Notes: a model not told the origin generated them from the letters alone. A stretch of 64,000 nt of DNA from Flavobacterium lacus (GCF_003268815.1 NZ_QLSV01000009.1:100366-164365); one strand, 5' to 3'; positions 9,188 through 18,267 are shown, numbered from the stretch's first letter. Made by a program: numbers and translations.

Positions 9188-10141
9188 TTATTCTTTGAAC
9201 TCGCCCATTTTACTGTATTTATCCATCCTTTGAGCTACTAACTCGGTTGTTGATAAATCTTTTAATTCGTTATATCCTTTGATAATATATTGCTCCACAG
9301 TTTTGAATGTTGTTTCTCTGTCGTAATGTGCCCCTCCAAGCGGTTCTGGAATAATTTCATCAATCAACTTCTGTTTTTTCATGTCGTAGGAAGTTAATTT
9401 TAAAGCTTCGGCAGCTTGCTCTTTGTATTCCCAACTTCTCCATAAAATGGACGAACATGATTCCGGAGAAATTACGGAATACCATGTGTTTTCCAGCATA
9501 TAAACCCTGTCTCCTACTCCAATTCCTAATGCTCCACCGGAAGCACCTTCGCCAACAATAACGGTAATAATTGGCGTCTTTAAACGTAACATTTCAAAAA
9601 TATTTCTGGCAATGGCTTCACCTTGACCACGTTCTTCGGCTTCAAGACCCGGATAAGCTCCGGGAGTATCAATTAAAGTTAGAACAGGAATTCCAAATTT
9701 TTCAGCCATTTTCATTAAACGAAGAGCTTTTCGATATCCTTCAGGATTTGCCATTCCGAAATTTCTGAACTGACGGGTTTTGGTATTAAAACCTTTTTGT
9801 TGACCCACAATCATAAACGATTGACCACCAATTTTTCCTAACCCACCGATCATCGCTTTGTCGTCTTTGAAGTTTCTATCGCCAAAAAGCTCCAAAAACG
9901 TTCCGCCACACAAAGCTCTCACATGATCCATTGTATAAGGTCGACTTGGATGACGCGACAATTGCACACGTTGCCAAGCGGAAAGATTTTTGTATATTTT
10001 TTTCTTAGTTTCTTCTAATTTTTTCTCAATTTGTTTGCACGTTGCGGTAACATCCACATTCGATTCTTCACCGATAATTTGGCATTTGTCCAATTGATCT
10101 TCCAATTCTTTGATAGGAAGTTCAAAATCTAAATATTCCAT
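9188..10141 (-). CDS. accA: Acetyl-CoA carboxylase carboxyltransferase subunit alpha
   Basis: The 317-residue length and sequence fit AccA, which with AccD moves the carboxyl group from biotin to acetyl-CoA to give malonyl-CoA, the first step of fatty-acid synthesis. Recognisable features are the N-terminal coiled segment (about 5-50), [14 protein letters not shown] near 60, the glycine-rich [15 protein letters not shown] and the downstream [10 protein letters not shown]. The accD, accB and accC genes are not in the window. A TATCTTTG box lies 34 bases upstream of the start, and a clear terminator follows, so the gene is probably transcribed alone. Confidence 0.97.
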   Translation of the reverse strand: MEYLDFELPIKELEDQLDKCQIIGEESNVDVTATCKQIEKKLEETKKKIYKNLSAWQRVQLSRHPSRPYTMDHVRALCGGTFLELFGDRNFKDDKAMIGGLGKIGGQSFMIVGQQKGFNTKTRQFRNFGMANPEGYRKALRLMKMAEKFGIPVLTLIDTPGAYPGLEAEERGQGEAIARNIFEMLRLKTPIITVIVGEGASGGALGIGVGDRVYMLENTWYSVISPESCSSILWRSWEYKEQAAEALKLTSYDMKKQKLIDEIIPEPLGGAHYDRETTFKTVEQYIIKGYNELKDLSTTELVAQRMDKYSKMGEFKE

Positions 10142-10174
10142 AGGTTTCGACAGATTTTAGTTTAGTTTGATTAG

Positions 10175-10182
10175 CAAAGATA
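10175..10182 (-). promoter_or_regulatory. Bacteroidetes -7 promoter box of accA
   Basis: Read on the minus strand this is TATCTTTG, an exact TAnnTTTG match, 34 bases before the accA start. No clear TTTG is found at the -33 distance. Confidence 0.5.
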
Positions 10183-10242
10183 GAATTTTATCTTGTTAAG
10201 AAAAGTTATTTTTAATGTTAAGTTTTAAAAAAAAGTAAAAAA

Positions 10243-11130
10243 TTAATCGCGTTTATTTTTAAGTCTGTACTTTATAATTCCGTTCAAAACTACTGTTAAA
10301 AGAATTATTATTGCTCCTAAATAGAACTCAGGACTCATTTTTTCTTTGTCTTTAAAGATAAGCAAGGCTAAAATTATTCCATAAATAGGTTCTAAATTAA
10401 TAGTTAGCATTACAGTATAAGGACTGATAAATTTCATAACTTTTACAGAAGCAATAAAGGCATAAGCTGTGCAAATTGAGCTCAAAATAATCAGGTAAAG
10501 CCAATCGGAAGGTTGTAGAATAAAAAATTCTTTTGAAAAACTATTCGTTAATAAAAGATAAACTGAAAAACAAAGAACGCCGCCGGAAAGTTCGTAAAAC
10601 GAAATAACTGTTGAATCATACATTTTGGCATATTTTCCATTAATCACAGAAAAAAGAGCTGATAAAAATGCAGAGGTTAACGCTAAAATAATTCCTAAAT
10701 AATAATCTCCTTCAAAATTGAAAATAATATAAAGTCCGCCTACAACAAGTAATCCAAAGAAAACTTCGTACCAAATTACTTTTCTTTTATATAGAATTGG
10801 TTCTAAAAATGAAGTAAAAAATGCTCCTGTTGATAAACATGCTAACGTTACAGAAACATTAGAAACTTTAATTGCTTTAAAAAAAGTAAGCCAATGGAGA
10901 GCAATCACTAATCCTAAAAACAAAAAAACCATCATTGTTTTGCGAGGAATAGTTAAATCGGTTTTTTTATAGAACATAAAAAGAACGATAAAACCAACTG
11001 CCATTAACATTCTAAACCAAACTAATGGCAGTGCATCCAAAGAAATCAATTCTCCCAAAATGGCGGTGAATCCCCAAATAAAGACGATTAAATGAAGGTG
11101 TAAATAACTTTTTACGTTATCGTTTTGCAT
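10243..11130 (-). CDS. EamA-family (DMT) transporter
   Basis: The 295-residue protein is almost entirely hydrophobic, with about ten membrane segments arranged as two EamA repeats (roughly 8-135 and 150-285), the pattern of drug/metabolite transporters. GFTAILGELI at the N-terminus and INLEPIYGIILALLIF in the second repeat are typical. Substrates in this family range from amino acids to toxic compounds and cannot be predicted. Its start overlaps the end of the upstream LptF/G gene by 14 bases, so the two are probably co-transcribed, without an obvious functional link. Confidence 0.85.
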   Translation of the reverse strand: MQNDNVKSYLHLHLIVFIWGFTAILGELISLDALPLVWFRMLMAVGFIVLFMFYKKTDLTIPRKTMMVFLFLGLVIALHWLTFFKAIKVSNVSVTLACLSTGAFFTSFLEPILYKRKVIWYEVFFGLLVVGGLYIIFNFEGDYYLGIILALTSAFLSALFSVINGKYAKMYDSTVISFYELSGGVLCFSVYLLLTNSFSKEFFILQPSDWLYLIILSSICTAYAFIASVKVMKFISPYTVMLTINLEPIYGIILALLIFKDKEKMSPEFYLGAIIILLTVVLNGIIKYRLKNKRD

Positions 11131-12193
11131 TTCTGAGCAAATAAATAGCTAATAAACCAAAAACAAAATTGGGAAACCAAACGGCTAACAAAGGCGGAAT
11201 GCTTGACTTTTCTGCCATAGTTCCAAAAATCTTATCAAAGAAAATATAGGTAAATGCAATTACGATTCCGATAGCAAGGTTGACCCCCATACCTCCTCTT
11301 CGTTTCATAGAGGACACTGAAACGGCAATAATGGTTAGGATAAATGCGGTTACAGGTAAGCTGTATTTACGATACAAAACAACAAGATACGTATTGATAT
11401 TTGCATTTCCTCTCGCTTTTTCTTTATCAATAAATCGAACCAAGTCGGGTAAAGTCAGTGTTTCTGCAATATAAATAACGGGCGTTAAATCTTCTAAATC
11501 AAAAGTAAAAACGGTATCTCTTTTTTCGGATTTTTCTAAAATATCACCCAAAGGACCAACTTTTCTTTTTTGATAATTAAACATGGTATAAGTGCTATCT
11601 TTCTCATTCCATTTTAGTCGATTAGCGGTGATTTTGTAAACTAATTTTTCATCTTTAAACTTTTCTAAAGTGAAATTGAAAGCGGTTTTTGAAACTGAAT
11701 TAAAATTACTTACGTACAAAAACTCATCATCGCTAATTTGACGAAATACATTCGAATTTTGCCTTACTTCTCTATTGCTTTTTAGATAAGTATACCTAAA
11801 ATCATTAAATCCTTTACTGGCTTTGGGTACCAGAAAGAATCCCATTAACAAGGCAAAAACAGATACGATAGTTGCTCCTATAATATAAGGTCTCAAAAAC
11901 CTAGTGAATGAAATTCCGGAACTCAAAATAGCTATAATTTCTGTGTTATTCGCTAATTTTGAAGTAAACCAAATGACCGATAAAAATAAAAATATAGGGA
12001 AAAGTAAGTTAGCAAAATAAATCGTAAAATCTAGATAATAAAGAGCAACAGCAGAAAACGGAACTTTACTTTCCAGAATTTTATTGATTTTTTCAGCTAC
12101 ATCAATCACAATACCGATCGGTATGAACAACAAAAGCATCACTGTAAAAGTGGCTAAATATCGTTTGAGGATGTATTTATCAATTATTTTCAT
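11117..12193 (-). CDS. LptF/LptG-family lipopolysaccharide export permease
   Basis: This 358-residue protein fits the YjgP/YjgQ family: membrane segments near the N-terminus (about 12-35, 55-75 and 100-120), a long periplasmic beta-jellyroll region (about 130-250), and C-terminal segments (about 270-355, including the TAFILTIIAVSVSSMKRRGG region). LptF and LptG form the inner-membrane core that, with LptB, lifts LPS onto the Lpt bridge. Which of the two this is cannot be told from one copy. It lies between tgt and the EamA gene on the same strand, 47 bases after tgt. Confidence 0.88.
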   Translation of the reverse strand: MKIIDKYILKRYLATFTVMLLLFIPIGIVIDVAEKINKILESKVPFSAVALYYLDFTIYFANLLFPIFLFLSVIWFTSKLANNTEIIAILSSGISFTRFLRPYIIGATIVSVFALLMGFFLVPKASKGFNDFRYTYLKSNREVRQNSNVFRQISDDEFLYVSNFNSVSKTAFNFTLEKFKDEKLVYKITANRLKWNEKDSTYTMFNYQKRKVGPLGDILEKSEKRDTVFTFDLEDLTPVIYIAETLTLPDLVRFIDKEKARGNANINTYLVVLYRKYSLPVTAFILTIIAVSVSSMKRRGGMGVNLAIGIVIAFTYIFFDKIFGTMAEKSSIPPLLAVWFPNFVFGLLAIYLLRNAKR

Positions 12194-12240
12194 ACTGAAA
12201 ATTGGAAAGTTCTATTTTTTGATGATTCATTTACTGATTA

Positions 12241-13371
12241 TTACAAACGTTGACTCATTTGCTTAACCATTTGGTCTTTCCAAACTTTGAAATCTCCTGC
12301 TATAATGTGTTTTCTGGCTTCGCGAACCAACCACATATAAAATCCTAGATTGTGAATGGTTGCAATTTGTTTACCAAGATACTCATTTGCCGCAAATAAA
12401 TGACGTAAATAGGCTTTTGTGTACTCGGTGTCAACAAAAGTAATTCCCATTTCATCAATAGGAGAAAAATCATCTTCCCACTTTTTATTTTTGATGTTGA
12501 TGGAACCGTTTGCTGTAAAAAGCATTCCGTTTCGGGCGTTTCTGGTTGGCATAACGCAATCAAACATGTCAATTCCCAACGCGATATTTTCTAGAATGTT
12601 GATTGGAGTTCCTACACCCATCAAATAACGAGGTTTATCTTGCGGTAAAATAGCCGTAACCACTTCGGTCATTGCATACATTTCTTCTGCAGGCTCGCCT
12701 ACTGACAGTCCACCAATTGCATTACCTTGTGCTCCTGCATTGGCGATATATTCGGCAGATTGCTGACGTAAATCTTTGTATGTACTTCCTTGAACAATTG
12801 GAAAAAAAGTTTGTTCAAAACCATATTGAAAAGGAAGTTTTTCTAGGTGGTTAATACATCGGTCTAACCAACGATGCGTCATGTGCATCGAACGTCTGGC
12901 GTAGTTGTAATCGCAAGGATAAGGCGTACATTCGTCAAAAGCCATGATAATATCAGCTCCAATTGTACGTTGAATTTCCATTACATTTTCAGGTGAAAAG
13001 AAATGGTAGGAACCATCAATGTGACTTTTAAACTTCACCCCTTCTTCTTTAATCTTTCGATTGGAGGAAAGCGAATATACCTGATAACCGCCACTATCGG
13101 TCAAAATATTGCGATCCCAATTCATAAATTTATGTAAACCACCAGCTTTTTCTAGAATTTCGGTTTGAGGTCGAAGGTATAAATGATACGTGTTTCCTAA
13201 AATTATATCCGGATTAATATCATTTTTCAATTCGCGTTGATGCACACCTTTTACTGAAGCAACCGTTCCTACCGGCATAAAAATGGGTGTTTCAATCACA
13301 CCGTGATCGGTAGTAATCGAACCGGCACGGGCTTGCGAATGAGGATCAGTCGTCAATAAATCAAACTTCAT
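12241..13371 (-). CDS. tgt: Queuine tRNA-ribosyltransferase (TGT) lacking the zinc cysteines
   Basis: TGT swaps guanine-34 for preQ1 in the wobble position of GUN-anticodon tRNAs. The 376-residue protein has the full TIM-barrel core: D92 in TDSGGYQ, GGLSVGEP at 220-227, and nucleophile D271 in FDCVMPTRNARNG. The zinc site is unusual. Where other bacterial TGTs have C-x-C-x2-C before YLRHL, this protein reads DEMGITFVDTEYTKAYLRHL, so the three cysteines are replaced by about G309, T311 and D314. The fourth ligand, H340 in TIHNLGF, is kept. I recall similar sequences in other flavobacteria, so this is probably a lineage trait and not an inactive gene. A TATCTTTG box lies 20 bases upstream. Confidence 0.95.
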   Translation of the reverse strand: MKFDLLTTDPHSQARAGSITTDHGVIETPIFMPVGTVASVKGVHQRELKNDINPDIILGNTYHLYLRPQTEILEKAGGLHKFMNWDRNILTDSGGYQVYSLSSNRKIKEEGVKFKSHIDGSYHFFSPENVMEIQRTIGADIIMAFDECTPYPCDYNYARRSMHMTHRWLDRCINHLEKLPFQYGFEQTFFPIVQGSTYKDLRQQSAEYIANAGAQGNAIGGLSVGEPAEEMYAMTEVVTAILPQDKPRYLMGVGTPINILENIALGIDMFDCVMPTRNARNGMLFTANGSINIKNKKWEDDFSPIDEMGITFVDTEYTKAYLRHLFAANEYLGKQIATIHNLGFYMWLVREARKHIIAGDFKVWKDQMVKQMSQRL

Positions 13372-13390
13372 ATCTTTTTTTTACAGTTGG

Positions 13391-13398
13391 CAAAGATA
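13391..13398 (-). promoter_or_regulatory. Bacteroidetes -7 promoter box of tgt
   Basis: On the minus strand this reads TATCTTTG, an exact TAnnTTTG match, placed so that transcription would begin about 16 bases before the start codon. Confidence 0.5.
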
Positions 13399-13529
13399 TA
13401 AGAATTCATATTTCCTGCGTCTGTTTTATGAATAATTTATAGATGACAAGCTCAGGTTTACTAACAATTTATCTTGAAAACTTTCACAAATTCAACGAAT
13501 ACGAATTAGTCAAAGTATAATAATTGAAT

Positions 13530-13537
13530 TACCTTTG
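13530..13537 (+). promoter_or_regulatory. -7 promoter box of the transketolase genes
   Basis: TACCTTTG matches TAnnTTTG exactly and predicts a start of transcription near 13541. This places the upstream TTG at 13524 outside the mRNA and supports the ATG at 13563 as the true start. Confidence 0.5.
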
Positions 13538-13562
13538 CCGAAGTTTAACTTTTATCATAAAA

Positions 13563-14411
13563 ATGAAACCCAACACACAACAACTAAACGACTTTTCAAC
13601 ACAAGTCAGAAGAGACATTCTTCGCATGGTTCACGCCGTAAACTCCGGTCATCCAGGAGGTTCTTTGGGATGTACAGAATTTTTTGTCGCTTTATACCAA
13701 GTTTTAATGGACAGAAAAGAAGGTTTTGATATGGATGGAAAAAATGAAGATTTATTTTTCTTATCAAACGGTCACATTTCTCCTGTTTTTTACAGTGTTT
13801 TAGCCAGAAGTGGTTATTTCCCGGTATCAGAATTAGCAACTTTTCGGTTAATTAATTCAAGACTACAAGGTCATCCTACAACGCATGAAGGTTTACCCGG
13901 AATTCGCGTGGCATCAGGTTCACTTGGGCAAGGAATGTCGGTTGCTATCGGTGCTGCTTTAGCAAAAAAATTAAATAATGATTCACATTTAGTTTATTCG
14001 CTTCACGGTGATGGCGAATTACAAGAAGGTCAAAATTGGGAAGCGATAATGTATGCTTCGGCTTATAAAGTGGATAATTACATTGCTACCATCGATTTAA
14101 ACGGAAAACAAATTGACGGTGCAACCGACGAAGTTTTGCCAATGGGTGATATTAAAGCAAAATTTGTTGCTTTTGGATGGGATGTTTTAGAAATCAAAGA
14201 AGGAAATGACATCGAAGCTATCATTTCAGGAATGACAGAAGCCAAAGCCAAAACAGGTAAAGGTAAACCAGTTTGCGTGTTATTACACACAGAAATGGGT
14301 AATGGTGTTGACTACATGATGCACACCCACGCATGGCACGGAAAAGCTCCAAATGATGAGCAATTAGCTAATGCTTTGGCACAAAATCTAGCCACTTTAG
14401 GTGATTATTAG
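13563..14411 (+). CDS. Transketolase, N-terminal subunit
   Basis: This 282-residue protein is the thiamine-diphosphate-binding N-terminal half of a split transketolase, which moves two-carbon ketol units between sugar phosphates in the pentose phosphate pathway. Visible motifs are HPGGSLGCTEF, the GSLGQGMSVAIG loop, and the cofactor-binding GDGELQEGQNWEA region (about 138-150) that binds Mg and ThDP. I chose the ATG at 13563 because a promoter box overlaps the more upstream possible start. The C-terminal half is encoded 636 bases further on, after an unrelated gene. Confidence 0.95.
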   Translation: MKPNTQQLNDFSTQVRRDILRMVHAVNSGHPGGSLGCTEFFVALYQVLMDRKEGFDMDGKNEDLFFLSNGHISPVFYSVLARSGYFPVSELATFRLINSRLQGHPTTHEGLPGIRVASGSLGQGMSVAIGAALAKKLNNDSHLVYSLHGDGELQEGQNWEAIMYASAYKVDNYIATIDLNGKQIDGATDEVLPMGDIKAKFVAFGWDVLEIKEGNDIEAIISGMTEAKAKTGKGKPVCVLLHTEMGNGVDYMMHTHAWHGKAPNDEQLANALAQNLATLGDY

Positions 14412-14420
14412 GTTATTAGA

Positions 14421-15044
14421 ATGAAATATTTACTTTTTATATCAATAATATTTTTTTCAACATTTTCTAATAAAGAAAGTGATTATTACTTTGATAAATA
14501 TATTGAATATGAAAATGTTGAAAATAATACAAGAGAATATTTTATGTTTAATGAAAATTCAAGTGATTATTACTTTTCTTTTTACTTTGATTTTAACAAT
14601 AAGCTTTCTGGAGTAATACGTGATAGTAAAAATTTGAAATCACATCACTTTCTGGTTTCAAATGATGATTTGGGTATGAAATTTACTTATTTAGAAAGTA
14701 CAAGCTATTTGCTTAAAGAAAAAAACAAAACTTTTAAAGAATATCATTTTGAATCAACAGAAAAAAAGATCGATAGCGTTACAAATGAAGTTAATCTCTT
14801 AAAATTCAATAATCCAAAAAAGAAAAAATTAAGTAAAGCCTTTGATATAGTTTATGAAAAAAATAACATTCTAATAGATCAACGCTTTCTAAATCTTTTT
14901 TGTCATGGTTATTTTTCAAATACTGATTTTGAATTCTCTATCCCTTTACCTAAAAAATTGACAGTTTATCATAATGATAAAAAACAAGAAACATATCAAT
15001 TAACTAAATTACAAAAAATTAACACACAACTGAAAGTACAATAA
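14421..15044 (+). CDS. Hypothetical secreted protein inserted between the transketolase halves
   Basis: I do not recognise this 207-residue protein. It has a short hydrophobic N-terminus ([16 protein letters not shown]) that looks like a signal peptide, and a polar, Asn/Lys/Tyr/Phe-rich body without cysteine pairs or a known motif. It starts 9 bases after the transketolase N-terminal gene and ends 2 bases before the C-terminal gene, so it must share their transcript. Its A+T content and Asn/Lys use look higher than in its neighbours, which fits recent acquisition or weak constraint. A role in transketolase function is not suggested by anything except position. Confidence 0.7.
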   Translation: MKYLLFISIIFFSTFSNKESDYYFDKYIEYENVENNTREYFMFNENSSDYYFSFYFDFNNKLSGVIRDSKNLKSHHFLVSNDDLGMKFTYLESTSYLLKEKNKTFKEYHFESTEKKIDSVTNEVNLLKFNNPKKKKLSKAFDIVYEKNNILIDQRFLNLFCHGYFSNTDFEFSIPLPKKLTVYHNDKKQETYQLTKLQKINTQLKVQ

Positions 15045-15046
15045 TA

Positions 15047-16000
15047 ATGAAAAAATATATCAATACAGGAAATAAAGACACCCGCTCCGGTTTTGGTGCA
15101 GGTTTGACCGAACTTGGTCAAAAAAACGAAAAAGTAGTGGCTCTTTGTGCCGACTTAATCGGATCATTAAAAATGGATGATTTTAAAAAAAATCATCCCG
15201 AACGTTTTTTTCAAATCGGAATTGCGGAAGCCAATATGATTGGTATTGCGGCCGGATTAACTATTGGTGGAAAAATTCCTTTTACAGGAACTTTTGCTAA
15301 TTTTTCTACGGGAAGAGTTTATGACCAAATTCGTCAATCGGTTGCCTATTCTGATAAAAATGTAAAAATATGTGCTTCGCATGCCGGACTAACTTTAGGT
15401 GAAGACGGTGCAACACACCAAATTTTGGAAGACATTGGTTTGATGAAAATGCTTCCTGGAATGACTGTTATCAACACGTGTGATTACAACCAAACCAAAG
15501 CAGCAACGTTGGCTATTGCAGACCATCACGGTCCGGTTTATTTACGTTTTGGTCGTCCGAGTGTAGCCAATTTCACCCCTGAAAATGGTGAATTTATCAT
15601 TGGAAAAGCAGTGGTGTTAAATGAAGGTGCAGATGTAACCATCATCGCGACCGGTCATTTGGTTTGGGAAGCTTTGCTTGCTGCTGAAAAATTGGAAGAG
15701 AAGGGAATTTCTGCCGAAGTAATTAATATTCATACCATTAAACCATTAGATGAAGAGGCTATTTTAAAATCGGTTGCTAAAACGGGTTGCGTAGTTACTG
15801 CTGAAGAGCACAATATTTTAGGCGGTTTAGGCGAAAGTGTTGCCAGAACATTATCATTAAACAGTCCCGTTCCACAAGAATATGTAGCAGTTCAAGATAG
15901 CTTTGGTGAAAGTGGAACACCTGCTCAGTTGATGGAAAAATACCAATTGAATGCCGAAGCAATTATTGCAAAAGCAGAGAAAGTCAGAAGCAGAAAATAG
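15047..16000 (+). CDS. Transketolase, C-terminal subunit
   Basis: The 317-residue protein is the pyrimidine-binding and C-terminal half of transketolase. [19 protein letters not shown] carries the catalytic glutamate that activates Th[16 protein letters not shown] is the substrate-binding loop, and the C-terminal domain (about 190-310) contains GLGESVART. It should pair with the product encoded at 13563-14411 to give one active enzyme. The two halves are separated here by a 207-residue unknown gene. A hairpin and T-run follow and isolate this operon from the trp promoter. Confidence 0.95.
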   Translation: MKKYINTGNKDTRSGFGAGLTELGQKNEKVVALCADLIGSLKMDDFKKNHPERFFQIGIAEANMIGIAAGLTIGGKIPFTGTFANFSTGRVYDQIRQSVAYSDKNVKICASHAGLTLGEDGATHQILEDIGLMKMLPGMTVINTCDYNQTKAATLAIADHHGPVYLRFGRPSVANFTPENGEFIIGKAVVLNEGADVTIIATGHLVWEALLAAEKLEEKGISAEVINIHTIKPLDEEAILKSVAKTGCVVTAEEHNILGGLGESVARTLSLNSPVPQEYVAVQDSFGESGTPAQLMEKYQLNAEAIIAKAEKVRSRK

Positions 16001-16017
16001 ATTACCTTTTTTACCTC

Positions 16018-16051
16018 AAAAATCCCAATTCTGAAAAATTAGGATTTTTTT
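16018..16051 (+). terminator. Rho-independent terminator after the transketolase operon
   Basis: A 13-bp stem with one mismatch (AAAAATCCCAATT with AATTAGGATTTTT) is followed by more T residues, 18 bases after the stop codon. Confidence 0.85.
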
Positions 16052-16073
16052 ATGCTTAATTTTAAAAAAATGG

Positions 16074-16104
16074 TTTGGATATTAAATTTACATCCCTACA
16101 TTTG
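16074..16104 (+). promoter_or_regulatory. Promoter of the trp operon
   Basis: TTTG at 16074-16077, a 19-base spacer and TACATTTG at 16097-16104 form a complete Bacteroidetes promoter (-33 TTTG, -7 TAnnTTTG). Transcription would start near 16108, about 14 bases before the leader peptide start codon. Confidence 0.82.
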
Positions 16105-16121
16105 CAATTCAAAATAAAACA

Positions 16122-16178
16122 ATGAACACGGTATTAAATACTTCTTGGTGGTGGAACAACTTACGTCAAACGTCGTGA
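16122..16178 (+). CDS. trpL: trp operon leader peptide
   Basis: This short reading frame encodes 18 residues, MNTVLNTSWWWNNLRQTS, with three consecutive Trp codons at 16146-16154. It starts just after a complete promoter and ends 36 bases before a 13-bp terminator hairpin upstream of trpE. This is the layout of a classical attenuation leader. When Trp-tRNA is scarce the ribosome would stall on the Trp codons and leave the stop-codon region free; when it is plentiful the ribosome would reach the stop and allow termination. The peptide itself is not expected to have another function. Confidence 0.87.
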   Translation: MNTVLNTSWWWNNLRQTS

Positions 16179-16234
16179 GCTAGCTACCTGTAGATTTATT
16201 TTTCAAAATATTCAAAAGGGCTTGTCAAACACGA
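16172..16234 (+). promoter_or_regulatory. Predicted trp antiterminator pairing
   Basis: By hand, GTCGTG (16172-16177) can pair with CACGAC (16229-16234), and AGC-TA-CCT (16182-16189, two-base bulge) with AGGGCT (16217-16222). These nested pairings would break up the terminator stem. The 5' side overlaps the leader stop codon, so a ribosome finishing the peptide would mask it and one stalled on the Trp codons would not. No folding program was run. Confidence 0.5.
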
Positions 16235-16250
16235 CAAGCCCTTTTTCTTT
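16214..16250 (+). terminator. trp attenuator (intrinsic terminator)
   Basis: A perfect 13-bp stem (AAAAGGGCTTGTC with GACAAGCCCTTTT) with a 6-base loop is followed by a T-rich tail. It lies between the leader peptide and trpE, inside the operon transcript, so it must be conditional and not a simple end of transcription. Confidence 0.88.
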
Positions 16251-16266
16251 TTAATTCAATCACACT

Positions 16267-17667
16267 ATGAAGCAATATAAATTAAATACAACTTACAAAT
16301 CGGTTTTAGCCGATACCATCACGCCGGTGAGTGTTTATCTAAAAATTCGAGATAAATTTCCGAATAGTATTTTATTGGAAAGTTCCGATTACCACGCGAG
16401 CGATAATAGTTTTTCGTACATCTGCTGCAATCCGATTGCGAGTTTTAAGGTTGAAAATAATCAAATCACAACGCTTTTTCCTGATGGAACTACAAAGAAA
16501 CAAACCATCGATAAAAACACTGTTGTTACGAATGAAATGATACAATTCATGCAAAAATTTGATGTTTCCGGTCCCGATTTAAAGTTTGCCTATAACGGTT
16601 TATTCGGATTCACGAGTTATGATGCCGTTCAGTATTTTGAAAAAGTAGAAATCAATCCGAAAGAAAACACGTTGGCAATTCCGGAAATGTATTATGTCAT
16701 TTATCAAAATGTTATTGCCATCAATCATTTTAAAAACGAAGCGTATTTATTTTGCCATAGCCTAGATAATCAATCCAATATTGAAGAAATCGAGCAACTG
16801 CTTCAAGTGAAAAACTTCGCATCCTTTTCCTTTGCAAAAGTGGGAGATTCGGTTTCCAATTTAACCGATGAAAATTTCAAAGAATATGTTTCTTTAGCGA
16901 AAAAACACTGTCATCGTGGTGATGTTTTTCAATTGGTTTTATCCCGTAGATTTTCGCAGGGTTTTAAAGGTGATGAGTTCAATGTTTATCGTGCTTTACG
17001 AAACGTCAATCCTTCCCCTTATTTGTTTTATTTTGATTATGGCGATTTTAAATTATTTGGATCTTCGCCCGAAGCGCATTTGATTGTAAAAAATGGTGAA
17101 GCCGAAATTCATCCCATTGCAGGAACTTTCAAACGAACCGGAAATGATGAAAATGATGCCATCCAAGCCAAAAAATTAGCCGAAGATGTCAAAGAAAACA
17201 GCGAGCACGTGATGCTAGTCGATTTGGCTCGAAATGATTTAAGTCGAAATTGCAATCAAGTAAAAATTGAAAAATACAAAGAAATTCAATTTTTTTCACA
17301 TGTCATTCACTTAGTCTCCAAAGTAAAAGGCAAACTAAAACCCGAAGCCAAAACGATGGATCTCGTTGCTTCCACGTTTCCGGCAGGAACACTCACAGGA
17401 GCACCCAAACACAAAGCCATGCAACTGATTGATCAGATTGAAAATACTAACCGAAGTTTTTACGGTGGAGCCATTGGTTTTATGGATTTTAATGGTAACT
17501 TCAATCACGCAATTCTGATTCGCACATTTTTGAGTAAAAATCATCAATTGCATTACCAAGCCGGAGCCGGGATTGTAGAAAGTTCTTCGGAAGAAAATGA
17601 AATGCAAGAAGTCTATAACAAGTTAAATGCATTAACAAAAGCCTTAGAAATGGCAGAAAAAATATAA
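16267..17667 (+). CDS. trpE: Anthranilate synthase component I
   Basis: TrpE (466 residues) converts chorismate and ammonia to anthranilate, the first committed step to tryptophan. The C-terminal chorismate-binding domain is complete, with FQLVLSRRF, HPIAGTFKRTGND, DLARNDLSRNC, TFPAGTLTGAPKHKAM and YGGAIGFMDFNGN. The N-terminal LLES motif (36-39) is the site where tryptophan binds in feedback-inhibited TrpE proteins, so allosteric control is probably retained. It is the first structural gene after the attenuator, and trpG follows 6 bases later. Confidence 0.97.
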   Translation: MKQYKLNTTYKSVLADTITPVSVYLKIRDKFPNSILLESSDYHASDNSFSYICCNPIASFKVENNQITTLFPDGTTKKQTIDKNTVVTNEMIQFMQKFDVSGPDLKFAYNGLFGFTSYDAVQYFEKVEINPKENTLAIPEMYYVIYQNVIAINHFKNEAYLFCHSLDNQSNIEEIEQLLQVKNFASFSFAKVGDSVSNLTDENFKEYVSLAKKHCHRGDVFQLVLSRRFSQGFKGDEFNVYRALRNVNPSPYLFYFDYGDFKLFGSSPEAHLIVKNGEAEIHPIAGTFKRTGNDENDAIQAKKLAEDVKENSEHVMLVDLARNDLSRNCNQVKIEKYKEIQFFSHVIHLVSKVKGKLKPEAKTMDLVASTFPAGTLTGAPKHKAMQLIDQIENTNRSFYGGAIGFMDFNGNFNHAILIRTFLSKNHQLHYQAGAGIVESSSEENEMQEVYNKLNALTKALEMAEKI

Positions 17668-17673
17668 ACTAAG

Positions 17674-18240
17674 ATGAAAAAAATTATAATCATTGACAAC
17701 TACGATAGTTTTACCTACAATTTGGTTCACTATTTAGAAGAGTTGAATGCCGAAGTGACCGTTTATAGAAATGATGAATTTGAATTGGATGAATTAGAAA
17801 AATTCGACAAAATTCTCCTTTCGCCAGGTCCGGGAATTCCCGAAGAAGCGGGTTTGTTATTAGATGTCATCAAAAAATATGCTACTACTAAAAGTATTCT
17901 CGGTATTTGTTTAGGTCAGCAAGCCATTGGCGAAGTTTTTGGTGGAAGCTTAATCAACTTAGAAAAAGTATATCACGGTGTTTCATCTAAAGTAAAACTA
18001 CAGAAAGAAGATAGTCTTTTTAAGGATTTGCCAACTGAATTTGAAGTCGGACGCTACCATTCTTGGGTCATCAATGCCGATGATTTTCCCGACGATTTAG
18101 AAATCACTTCCGTAGATGAAAACGGCGAAATCATGTCCATCCGACACAAAACGCTCGATGTAAAAGGTGTTCAATACCATCCGGAAAGCATTTTAACGCC
18201 GCATGGGAAGAAGATATTGGAGAATTGGCTGGAAAGTTAG
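17674..18240 (+). CDS. trpG: Anthranilate synthase component II (glutamine amidotransferase)
   Basis: The 188-residue class I amidotransferase supplies ammonia to TrpE. The catalytic triad is visible as C79 (GICLGQQAIG), H169 and E171 (VQYHPESILTPHG). It begins with the typical IIIDNYDSFTYNL. It is a stand-alone subunit, not fused to TrpD as in enterobacteria. A strong palindromic repeat sits between it and trpD, the only sizeable gap in the operon. Confidence 0.97.
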   Translation: MKKIIIIDNYDSFTYNLVHYLEELNAEVTVYRNDEFELDELEKFDKILLSPGPGIPEEAGLLLDVIKKYATTKSILGICLGQQAIGEVFGGSLINLEKVYHGVSSKVKLQKEDSLFKDLPTEFEVGRYHSWVINADDFPDDLEITSVDENGEIMSIRHKTLDVKGVQYHPESILTPHGKKILENWLES

Positions 18241-18267
18241 TCGGCCTTCTGTTGACCGTTACCTGAG

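Noticed and set aside
13524..13562. Longer N-terminus for the transketolase gene.
   Set aside because: The extension starts with TTG upstream of the predicted transcription start and is unlike family N-termini.
16105..16266. T-box or metabolite riboswitch before trpE.
   Set aside because: No T-box sequence or specifier loop is visible, and the Trp-rich leader frame explains the hairpin better.
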